From Adiantum capillus-veneris (lineage: Eukaryota; Streptophyta; Polypodiopsida; Polypodiales; Pteridaceae), in the NCBI GenBank assembly GCA_014529385.2, contig CM043969.1, positions 74,754,676 to 74,818,675 on the forward strand: a stretch of DNA of 64,000 nucleotides, read 5' to 3'. Below, piece by piece: positions 54,518 to 64,000 of this stretch (positions are counted from its first letter, which is position 1; each line of letters opens with the position of its first letter). Position numbers and translations under genes: made by a program. The notes under the pieces were generated by a model that ran no database searches, was not told the origin of the DNA, and saw only the letters and a list, made by a program, of their open reading frames with translations.

Positions 54518-56884
54518 TGTGAGGGCCTTGACAGTGACCACTGGTTGTACCATCTCCAAATGGATACATCATGATCTCCGTCATCCCTTCCGCTTGAGAT
54601 CAACGCCAAGATAGGACCCCTCTTGTTCTTCGATACCAACTCAAGGGGGTGATAACATTCACTTTCTCTTGTATGGATCCCTTAGCCCCAAACACACAGG
54701 TTCCAATTATGTTTTTTTTTGGGGAAAGTCTTATAATTAACCTACCTTAAGCTCTTTTTAAATAAATATTCTTAGAAGCAAAGCAAAGGTCCTGCTCATG
54801 AATACAATTGCGGGATAACTCATTTAGGTTCCTAGCCTTTTCAAGGTTCCTTTTTACCAACAATTAGAAGACTTTGTAAATTAATCACATCCTCCTCCCT
54901 TATCATCCATTCATGGATCCATTTTTCTTCCTCCTTGTTCCACTGGCATCAGGCTTATCCGAACGAGGCAGATTTTCAAACACATCCGCGAGTTTGACCA
55001 CACCGAGACGGGACTCACTCCCATTCAATCCCATTTCTAGGGCATTGAATGAACCCGAGCTCAAAACATAGACCAATGGTTATCAATCGTAACCAAAAAG
55101 AACCATCTCCCATTGCATCCCACAGGTAAATACTTACGTTGGCCTTTTTCCAAATATATAAGACAAAGTTCACACTTGAATCTTCTATGTTATGCTAGGG
55201 CTATCCACATCAAATTTTCTCGATAAAGTTTTCGTCCTCGTTTAAATTTAGATTAAGTTCCTTGAGTTATAATCCCTTAGTTATTATTTCATTTTTAATC
55301 TTTACTCAAACAAGACCTTAAGAAAACAACAAGTCTCTTGGGAGTTAAAATTTTGTCTCGATGTAAATTTCAAGTTAACCCCGTTTTGGACGATTCCCAA
55401 TTGTTTCCTTTGCATCACTTTCCATCCACGAGGAATCTCCATGGAAGTGATGCGAGTTTTATGTTCAAACAACACAATCACGACATTGGTGAATCTATCC
55501 CCTTACTCCTCCACATCACAATTGCAAATAAATTTGAAAGAATACAAACATTGGAAGAACAATGCATATGCTTTTAAGGATGATTTTTGCTTTAGTGTTG
55601 TCCATGAATTACAAACATAGAACTTTAGAGTGCACCAAATTACCATTGTAAACTTATTTTGAGTGATTATGCAAGAATTGATGATTGATTGTGTAAGAGC
55701 ACAACCTTTGAATGAATGATAACATAAAAGTAAAATACAAAGTTTTTAAGAGTCACTATGTTCACGTAGTGAGAAATGCTCGTGCAATGAATGCTTAATA
55801 AAATCATCTTAAGATGGAATTTAGGCTTACCTCTTCTACCGTTGAAAGGATTACTCATATAACTATAAGAGGCTTAGAGATTCAAATTTTCCAATTGTAA
55901 AGAGGGAAGGGAGAGAATAACCTTATGGGGAATCATCTTTCTCAAACAACTTCTTTTGATTATGCTAATTTAACCTTAAAAAATCTCTACGTTCTCTTGA
56001 GAAAATTAAGTATTAACCTAATTTGCATTACTAAACAAAACCTTGCACATATACAACCAACATAGAAGTTATGTCTTCCTCCTAAACAAAAAGAATTTCT
56101 TATGAAAATGTGAGAGCTTAAGCATGAATTTAAGTATAAGCATGAAAGTAAATCTCTTTCAAGAATGAGCAATAGCAAGATAACATTACCTTTAGTATGT
56201 GTATATGGTAGGGTCTTCTCCTTGCTTTGGAAGAGTAACAATGAAGTGTGTTGGCATAGCCGGCTCTTTTCCGCTTCACTTCGCTTGAAGACCACCAATT
56301 TGGCTATTGGAAGACTAAAATGTTAAGAAAGATTTAAGAGATGGAAAGCTTATAGGTTAGTAGGAGAGAGAAGATGGAGAGTATAATTATTATAACTTTG
56401 ATTTTGGTTATGGACATGACTTCTCTTGGAGAGAGAGGTGTGTGTGAAGAGGATTAGCTTTGGATTTCCTAAGCTCACTTTTAAGCTTGCACTTTCAAAA
56501 ATGAGAAGAGAAGTGTTGAATAAGTAGAGAAGGCCTCCTTTTTAGCTTAGTTTGATAAGGCCCTTAACTTATTTGGATAAGTTATTTTGCATATTTTTAT
56601 AGCCTTTCTTTCTTTTCAAAGTTTTTTTTTCCAACAAGTGGCTTTTTCAACAAGCTGCTCTTTCAACTTATCCTTATTCTTTCTCTGTTTTCTTATGCAA
56701 ATTTTTCTTGAGATAAAACTAATTTCCCATGCATTGGTTGTATTCATGTTCCCATGGTGTAAACCAAAAGCTTCTTGTAAGTAACTAGGGTGCTTGACTA
56801 TAGCCCAAATTTACTCGATCATTTTTTAAAAGTCGATGGTCAGATATGTCGATCAAGAGTAAGGGTTAGGAGAAGGACTTTACA
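54518..56884 (-). repeat. Right LTR-like repeat (about 2.37 kb)
   Basis: Plus-strand start TGTGAGGGCC and end CTTTACA. From 54690 it matches the split left copy throughout, and the first 170 bp have no counterpart. It is uninterrupted, so it shows what the left copy looked like before the Copia insertion. Confidence 0.7.
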
Positions 56885-58140
56885 TTTTCTAATAAAGTTT
56901 TCAACCCATCAAGTTTCATAAAAAGCTCCCTCAAAAGCTCCTTCAGTTCCCCTACTCTTGTGCTTTTGGTTCTTGAGCTCTAGAGAATCACCGTGACACT
57001 TGGTCCTTAACACAATCTTCAGCTTTTGCAAATATCAAAAATTGTGTTTTGCCTCTTACTCCAGCCATTTGATTGTTTCTAGCCCTATGTTTAACTCTCT
57101 TGCTTTTAAAGAATTGTTGATGTCTAGGTTTTTGATTTAGAAAGTCATATCACCTAACATCTAATATTGTTTTCTCTACTTCCTCATCTCGCTCAAGATA
57201 TTTTGGTGAGTTATAAACAACTCCCTTTCATCTACTTCCACCAATTTGTCTTTTTTGGATTGTTTAGAGACTGTTTTCGCCTCTTTCCCTTTTAACACGC
57301 TCACCATATAGTATGGGACCATGTCATAGTCATCTTTGTCACAGAACTTTTTCGTGGGACCATCCAAAATAGCACACACATCTAGGGTAGCTAGAATGTG
57401 CATCCAATCTAAGGTTCTAGAATTTCTTTAGGGAAAGGGTTCATGAATGTATTCTTTATCTTCAATAGCCCTTTCCAAAATATACTCTTCTTGTTTTAAA
57501 GTTCTGCACACTGAGATTCTCTACACATCCATACCTCCTTTGGCTTACCTAACCAAGCTGGAAGCTTACATGCTGCCAATGTAGCTGAATCAAACTCCTC
57601 AACCAGGGTGTGGTTCACATATTTGTAGCTATGGTCTTTAAGGTTTATGCATGTTGTGGTTTCCATGTGCTTGAGGTGTTTATGATCATAAGCCTAGTCT
57701 TGGACCATCTTCAATTATCGTGAATGATCATCCAAGTATTATGTTGTAGTTGTTTATCGTACCAAAATCCACTATAGCAAAGGTGTGCTCATACTCTATG
57801 CAACAAAAAGTAACAATCGCCTTCTCTAGAAGTTCTATATATCCGTTTGCTAATTGCAATTTCACTCTTGTGGCTCTCAAGGCAGGTTGTCACCATTTTT
57901 TCCATATTTCTTTGGTTGCAATGGCCACACCAGCCCCACTATCAAGAATTGTCATGGTCATAATACCTTGGAACTCCACAAGAAGCACAGTATTGATATC
58001 CTTACCCTCGCAATACTCTCCTACCTTGTTTAAAAGTATTGGTCGCGTGTTTATCTAAGGTTTTTCCAGCTCCCTGATCCCTTCCTGTATCTGTGATGTT
58101 GGATCTTTTACCCCAAACTTCTCTAAGGGTAGAAGCATGT
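56885..58140 (-). pseudogene. OTA protease and downstream linker fragment
   Basis: On the minus strand NKVGEYCEGKDIN leads into ILDSGAGVAIATKEIW, LQLANGYIE and EYEHTFAIVDFG (about 58040-57740). This is the same protease as at 17.6-18.0 kb but a different copy. Below it lies a linker with ENLSVQNFKTRRVYF and a 75-codon frame (57403-57176) reading FCDKDDYDMVPYYMVSVLKG and VDERELFITHQNILSEM. RT would follow, but homology stops at the LTR boundary 56885. Many stops. Confidence 0.8.
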
Positions 58141-58840
58141 TAACATGTTACTGAATATGTTATCTCGGACAGTGCTAGCTACTTGTGCTTGTTAGCATAT
58201 ACTGAAAACGAATGGGCAAGTCCTTTGAATTTCAAATGTTTCAAAACAGAAAATTTCCCTCCTCATGTGCTTATGTTTTTAGTTATTGAAGATGATGTGG
58301 GAAGTCTCTCTCTCTCTCTCTCTCTCTCCTTGCACTGGGCATCCTGCCTCGGAGATGAGTTGTCAAAGCCGAGCTCTTTCTGTGAGGTCCGCAACCCCGA
58401 GAAGATTGGGGCGACTTGATAGATGGACTTCCTTTATTTTTCTTTTTTGTTGACAACACCCGACTCCGTTTCCACAAAGAAGAGATACAAGCAACTAAAG
58501 AGAGTAAGTCCTCTATCTATCTTTTACGTGGTTATAAAGATTATACGCCATAAGTCAGGTCGATAAATCTAGGATTTCAATGAAATTTGTTTCCTAACAT
58601 AAACATGAAATCCCTTTGATATATTTAGAATCCATAAACAATGTCTTTTTTCTCAGGTTTAAGAGGCACGGTCGCCATTCATAAACCATAAATATGATAT
58701 GAGATTTAGTCTAAACTAACTAGTAATCTTGTGAAAAGTACCCAACTAATTGTGTCCATAGCTTTTAAGGGCACGTAGATTTGGGATATCTTGACTTTTG
58801 GCACAATGAGTCTCTAATTTCACTTCTCTTAATAGGAGGG
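58141..58840. other. Spacer with a (CT)n tract
   Basis: No gene recognised. (CT)n of about 11 units at 58307-58328. Confidence 0.5.
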
Positions 58841-59060
58841 AGTGGAGAGTTTCACGACTAATTGAGACCACCCATTCTTGACTGGAAACTTGAGCCAGTC
58901 CCTGCTTTCCACTCCTCACTCACACTTTTTAGCTTGTTTTCTAATTACTACTACACTGTTTTACATATACAAATAATGTACTTTTCTTCATTCCAGGCAC
59001 GGGTTCTTTCTCAAACATGGTCTAATGAAGAAAATCCTATAGTTCAACAAAAATAAATCT
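58841..59060 (+). repeat. Diverged copy of dispersed repeat R1
   Basis: Keeps the order of R1 (7428): AGACCACCCAT, ACTCACAC, GTTTTCTAATTACTA, CTGTTTTA, AATAATG and TTCTTCATTCCAGG. It is much more diverged than the other two copies. Confidence 0.6.
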
Positions 59061-59540
59061 TTCAATTATCCTTAAGAGTTTACCACTACCCGTGGAATTT
59101 CTCTATTTAACCAACAGAGCTTTTGCAAAGGATTTACTTATTCGCTAACCGCAAAATGCGCATACTTTTCCAGTCGTTAACGGCAAGGGAACATCTTGCT
59201 AACCGCAAGGCATCTTGCTGACCGCAAGTGACAAAAGAGAGCTGATAACCTAAGCTTATTCTCCACTAACCACGGAATCACCTCGCTAATTGCAAGTTCC
59301 ATCTGGAAACAAGATATTCTTTCAGCAATCGTTTTCTTTAAGTGATTTCTCAAACATGATTATTAACTAACTTTTAATATAAAATAGAGACAGTTTATCA
59401 AACAGTAACCATAAATTAAAAAATTCTCTCCTCTACTCTATGAAATCATATGCTTGTTTCTTGTGATATAATCACGTTTCTTGGACAGTTTAAGGAAATT
59501 CTTAGGCTTGACCTACCTGTCATCATGTATAACGATGCAG
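59061..59540. other. Non-coding, with repeated GCTAACCGCAAG words
   Basis: Several near-copies of (C/G)CTAACCGCAAG or CTGACCGCAAG lie at about 59145-59300 (five or six), irregularly spaced. No gene. Confidence 0.5.
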
Positions 59541-59740
59541 AATTATAAGTTTATCTGACCGGATTAGCAACACGTTTGACTACCTCTTGTGGTTAAGGTT
59601 GAATGGCTTCGACTTCTTCCGCAACCAACATATCCGCTTGAGCAACATTTGGAGTAGTTGATACCTTCCTCTGCACCTTTCTTGGAGGTGGTGCGACATG
59701 AGCGTCTTTTGAGCTTCAAGTCACTCGCTTCGGGGCCATC
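59541..59740 (-). pseudogene. Gag-start-like fragment
   Basis: Minus-strand ATG near 59740 opens MMAPKRVT, then after a stop KDAHVAPPPRKVQRKVSTT and VAEEVEAIQP, ending near 59560. A basic, Pro-rich start is common in chromovirus gag. By position it lies downstream of an LTR on the same strand, which would make it the start of another element unit in tandem. Weak. Confidence 0.35.
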
Positions 59741-59799
59741 ATAGTGCAAGAGAGAAAGGAGAAAGTGAGAATGAGAACTCAAGAATTTGAGGGGCAGCA

Positions 59800-60486
59800 C
59801 GATGGTGGTAGAGAAAGAAGTTACAGATGAAGATGGCTTTGAGGGTAAGAGCTTGAGGGAGAGAAGGTAACTCTGACGTCAAGGCAAGAGAGTTTCCACT
59901 TCTAAGAGTGTCTGTCTACAAAGTGAAGGGAGAGGGGTCTTTACATAGGCTCTCAAGGCCAGCTAAGAGTAGAGAGAAGCAAGGAGAGATAAGTCCGTGC
60001 ACGTTCACGGATGTTTTTATTAAATAAATAAATATATTTATTTATTTATTTACTTATTTATTATTATTATTATTATTATTTTAAAATTTGCGGACACGGA
60101 TTCCGATGCACGATTTTGAGCCTCTTAGAAGAAGCTTGGCTTCCAAGAAAAGAGCTATAAACTGAACTCCTCCTCTTTTTTTTCTAAAAAGACTCTTTCT
60201 TTTCTAAAAGTATTCCTTCTACTCCTTCTCTTCTAAAATTACTCCTCCTTTCCTAAAATTGCTCTCTTTCCTAAGAGGTCAACTCTTATCTTTAGTTACC
60301 GTCTTGAGGCTTAAGTTTACCATCAACCTATTGTTTTCAAGTGAATAAGAGTAGTAATTAATAGTTTAAAGTTTGATTTTTGATCCGATCATTCCATTAG
60401 AGTGCTCTTTGACTTAATAAAATGCAAACCTCAAATATTTGCAAAGTAAATGAAATATTTTATTGAAAAATGTTGGGTACATTACA
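59800..60486 (-). repeat. LTR of minus-strand chromovirus
   Basis: Begins TGTAATGTACCC at 60486, directly after purine tract GTTGGGGAGGT (60487-60497). It contains an (AAT/ATTT)-rich stretch (60020-60085). The lower end is not defined and is put near 59800. Confidence 0.6.
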
Positions 60487-63400
60487 ACCTCCCCAACTTA
60501 GGGATTCGAGATATCTTCATCTCGAGAAAAAGTGAGGATAGTCCTTCTTTAGGGTGGCTTCATATTTTTAGGTTGCATCTTCTTTAGGATAATACTACCA
60601 CTGAACAAGGTGTTCTTTGAGGACTCTATTTCAAAGAATCTTCTCTTGAAACTCTAAAATTCTAGATGGTTAAAGTTCCAAGATTTTGTGAGTAGGCATG
60701 ACAATTTGTTCATCATGGAGGAGTTGATCATCATTGGGAATATAGGGTTTTAATAAGCTTACATGAAATACATCGTGGACTTTGATGTGAGCCGGCAACT
60801 TTGACTTGTAAGCTTGGGCTCCTATACACTTGGTCACTTTGTAAGAGCCACAATAACATGGACTAAGCTTCTTGTACTTTCCAAGTGAGAAGGTACTTCT
60901 CTTTGGATGAATCCAAAGAAAAAACTTGTCACCTTCTTTAAATCTTCTTTCGAATCTCTTACTATCTGCATACTGCTTTTGACGATCCTAAGTTGCGTGA
61001 ATATCCTTTCGGATGTCTTTTGTTTAATTTTCCATTTCTTCCTGTATCTTCTTAGACGCTTCAACTCTGATGGTAGGGTCAAAAAAGTTGAGTGGAGAGA
61101 CACATTCTTGACCGTACAAGGCACAAAATGGGGTCATACCAATGCTTTGATGATGAGAAGCATTGCAAGCATACTCCACTAGAGGTAAAAATTGAATCCA
61201 TCACTTAGGTTCTCTACTGTAATAAGCTCTAAGAATATCTTCAATGACTTGGTTAACTCGTTCTCTTTGACATCTGATTGACGATGGTATGCGGTATGAA
61301 AGTTTTAATCTATCCCAATTGCCTTGAAGAGTGAGGTCCAAAAGTTTGAAGTGAACTTCACATCTCGATCCCTTACAATCAATTTGGGCAATCCATGCAA
61401 TTTGAAAATCTCTTTAACAAATAATCGTGCAATATCAAAGGCGATAAAGGTTGTTTTGACAGGTATAGGATGCGCAACCTTCGTGAGTAGTTCAACAACT
61501 GCCATGAGTGAATTATATCCTCCTTGTATCGTAGATAATCCAATGACAAAGTCCATCCTTATACACTCCCATTTCATTTGGGGAATTTCCAATGGTTGAA
61601 GTTTACCAGAAAGTTTAACTTTCTCAGCTTTAATCCTTTGGCATGTCAAGCATTGACGAACATAACGTAGAACATCTGTCTTTTGTCCAGTCCAATAGAA
61701 ACTTTTTTGTACAGCATTGAGAGTCTTTGTATATCCTAGGTGTCCTAAAGTAGAGCTATCATGGGCCTCAACTAAGATAGCCTTCTTTAAGTTAGGGTCC
61801 TTTGGTACACATAACCTATCTTTATAGTAGAGACAAGGTCCATCATGTGAAAAGTGTAACATTGAAGGTATATTCTTTGAATCCCTAGATCGAACAAGGT
61901 TAAGCTACCTTTGATACTTGGGATCAGATGATGCAACTTCCTCAATCTTTTCAATGATTGGGTTTTTGGGTATAGAGATGAAGGTCAAAAAGGATTTTTG
62001 ACTGAGTGAATCTTTATAACAGTGTTTTTTTTTTTGGGATAATAGATAATGTCAATGTCAAATTCTTGCAAAAGTTCTACCCATCGTCTTTGTTGCATAT
62101 TCAAAGTTGCTTGGGTAAAAATACACTTTAATCTCTTATGGTCGGTTATAAGTCAAACTTCTGTCCCAGTAAGTAGTGTCTCCACAGCTTTAGAGCGTGA
62201 ATGACTGCCAATAGTTCGAGGTCATGGGTGGGATGTTCTTTTCATGAACCTTAAGCATATTGTGAGGTGAAAGCTATTGGTTTGCCTTCTTGAACTAATA
62301 CTCCTCCCACTGCTATTCCACTAGCATCAGTAACGACTTCAAAGGCCTTGTTAAAAATCTTGTAGCTTTAGGCACGGTGATGTAGCCACATACTGCTTAA
62401 GTTGATCAAATCTTTCTTGGTGTAGTGGTCCCCAACTTATCTTCACTCCTTTCTTTAAAAGATCAGTCAAGGGTGAAGCAATCACTACATAATCTTTTAT
62501 AAAGATTCTATACCATCCCGTGATCCCCAAGAATCCTTTAAGCTCACTTGCATTTGATGGTTGAGGCCACTCATCAACGTCTTGAACTTTAGCAGGGCCC
62601 ACTGAGATTCCCTCATGCATAACAATAAATCCCAAATACTTGATCCTTGGAGTGAAAAATGAACACTTGATCATCTTTGTATATAGCTTGTGTTCTCGAA
62701 GAATATCCAACACCTTTCTCGGGTGGTCTTTATGTTTTTCTTCATCCTTTGAGTAGATTGGAATATCATCGAAGAAGACAAGAACAAAGTCATCTAGGTA
62801 CGGCCTGAAAATATCTTACATCGATCTATTGAATGTAGCAAGAGCATTAGTTAGACCAAATGAAATTACTATATACTCAAAATCTCCATATCAGGTGTTG
62901 AAAGTTGTCTTTAGAATATCTGATTCCTTTATTCTGATTTGATAATAACCAGATCTTAAATCTATCTTTGAGAAGACCTTGGAACCATGTAGCATGTCCA
63001 GCAATTCATCGATTCATTGGATAAGATAGTTGTCCTTAACTGTTACCTAGTTTAGTCCTCTGTAATCAATGCAGAGTTGTAAAGTCCAATCTTTCTTCTT
63101 CTGAAAGAGTACTGGAGCTCTCCAACTTGATTTACGCGGTCTAATAAATCTTTGTTCTATAAGTTGATAAAGTTGTTCTTTCAATTCAAATGGCCTCTAT
63201 TAGCGTCATTTTATAAGGTCTCTTTGACACTGGCTCACTTCCTGGAAGAATCTCTATCTCATGATCAATCTCTCGATTTGAAGGAAGAGAGGTGAGATCT
63301 TCAGGGAAGACATTTGAATATTCATGAAGTTAAGAGGATTTCGTAACGCTTAATTTTGAATCCATCTTGTTCAGCTTGACCACAAATATTTGTTGTCCGG

Positions 63401-63798
63401 CCCTCATACCTTTGGTAGACGGTTTGCTTTAACTAGTTGAATCCTTAAAATCCCATTCTTTCCCTGTACTTCAACTTGCTTTGCTTGACTATCTCTAAAG
63501 CTCATACTACATAGGCCACAATGGATGTTAGCACGATTCCTAGATAACCAATCCATCCCAAGAATTCCATCATACATCCCAACTGGTAAGGTTCTAAAGA
63601 AAGCTGAACTAGCATGTCCTTTTAGTTCAAAGTCAAGGGTTTCCACAAAATATCATGATATTACGATTCTTCCATTAGCCAATTCTATTGTCATGGATTT
63701 AGCTTGTTTTCTATTCAAGTGCAACTTTCGCAAGCATTTTAGGGATAGAAAAGAATGAGTACTGCCACAATCAATGAGGAGGTTAAAAGGTTTACCTT
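60487..63798 (-). pseudogene. Chromovirus pol: protease, RT, RNase H, integrase, chromodomain
   Basis: Longest pol in the window, in normal order. Protease (63798-63404) has LIDCGSTHSFLS, with Cys replacing Ser/Thr, and ILGMDWLSRNRANI. RT (about 63300-62351) includes FFDDIPIYS and LGFIVMHEGISV, then FLGITGWYR. RNase H (62350 to about 61960) has LITDHKRLKCIF and LNMQQRRWVELLQEF. Integrase (61862-61130) has a zinc-finger region with HLGYTKT and CLTCQRIK, the Asp motifs MDFVIGL and RDRDVKFTSNFW, and an altered Glu region TAYHRQSDVKEN. The C-terminal domain (FFLWIHPKRSTFSLGKYKKL, HIKVHDVFHVSLLKPY) is followed by a decayed chromodomain (about 60650-60540). Stops and frame changes are scattered throughout. 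Gag is cut off at 63798. Confidence 0.92.
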
Positions 63799-64000
63799 GA
63801 TGGATGGATAGTTATCAAACTAATCAAGTCCACCCATCCATGATTGACAACCTTAGTCAATCCCCACTTAGCACCCCGCACTCACACATAATTCTTTTGT
63901 TTTCTAATTACTATCACATTGTTTTAACATTTAAAATAATGGTTTCTTTTAATTTTTCTTCACAGGGATTCTTATACTCAAGTATTAAAGACAACATTGA
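63799..64000 (+). repeat. Dispersed repeat R1, copy 2 (runs off the window)
   Basis: About 200 bp nearly identical to 7428 onward. It interrupts the chromovirus just inside the protease N-terminus and continues past the window end. Confidence 0.85.

Larger units (their letters stand above)
45466..56884 (-). mobile_element. Large-LTR, nearly non-coding retroelement with nested Copia
   Basis: Sequence 45466-46478 plus 51553-52724 is colinear with 54690-56884. Together the pieces form two LTR-like direct repeats of about 2.2-2.4 kb around a 1.8-kb interior (52725-54517). Both repeats end plus-strand TTACA, and a primer-site-like TGCTATCAGAGC lies just outside the right one on the minus strand. 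Long LTRs with a short interior that lacks gag and pol fit a LARD-type derivative. The left copy lacks the outer part, so no target duplication can be shown. Orientation is inferred from the primer-like site; a purine tract is not evident. Confidence 0.6.

Noticed and set aside
57750..58058. Plus-strand 102-codon frame
   Set aside because: Shadow of the minus-strand protease containing ILDSGAGVAIATK.

Overview
The window is nuclear DNA of a large-genome vascular plant. It is almost wholly built from decayed LTR retrotransposons, several of them nested. It also has long (CT)n, (GA)n and (GT)n microsatellites and one broken pentatricopeptide-repeat (PPR) gene. I see no intact host gene, no rRNA or tRNA gene, no CRISPR and nothing bacterial. 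The PPR remnant (43.1-45.1 kb) has SDAITYDCSLKACG-like and LVDMYVKCGAI-like motifs. That style suggests a fern or other seedless plant (inference, moderate confidence).

Layout. 1-5.4 kb: two LTR-like arms in opposite orientation flank an unidentified broken gene (2.7-4.1 kb). 5.4-7.1 kb: 3' end of a minus-strand chromovirus (integrase plus chromodomain). 7.1-8.5 kb: AT-rich repeats. 8.5-22.1 kb: a very long minus-strand Ty3/gypsy element of the non-chromodomain (OTA, Athila/Tat-like) type. Its order is leader (22.1-21.0), gag (21.0-18.2), protease (18.0-17.6), integrase (17.3-16.7), a small extra ORF (16.7-15.7), a large coiled-coil ORF3 (14.7-11.5), polypurine tract, LTR (11.33-10.43), primer site, and then a second copy of the leader (10.4-8.5). 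RT and RNase H are deleted. 22.1-24.3 kb: mosaic of gypsy pol, an inverted OTA LTR and chromovirus scraps. 24.3-27.8 kb: a 19-bp minisatellite and a plus-strand OTA gag. 27.8-30.4 kb: two chromovirus LTRs. 30.4-34.3 kb: 3' end of a second OTA element, with leader, PBS, LTR, PPT and a second copy of ORF3. 34.4-41.3 kb: a microsatellite-bearing tandem array, split by a chromovirus (34,788-40,467) with identical 5-bp target duplications. 41.3-43.1 kb: AT-rich sequence. 43.1-45.1 kb: PPR pseudogene. 45.5-56.9 kb: a large-LTR, nearly non-coding retroelement whose left LTR is split by a complete Copia element (46,695-51,009) with matching target duplications. 56.9-58.1 kb: OTA protease fragment. 58.3-63.8 kb: chromovirus LTR and the longest pol remnant. 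63.8-64 kb: the repeat already seen at 7.4 kb.

Relations. Gag, protease, RT/RNase H and integrase would make and integrate element DNA, but every copy here carries stops, frameshifts or deletions. The points most worth following are these: (i) a leader of about 285-bp repeat units, each carrying a near-perfect 22-bp palindrome; (ii) a large coiled-coil ORF3 downstream of integrase that can be recognised in two different OTA elements; (iii) PPT-LTR-PBS arrangements that imply tandem or LTR-sharing elements; (iv) the loss of the pol core in five separate elements.
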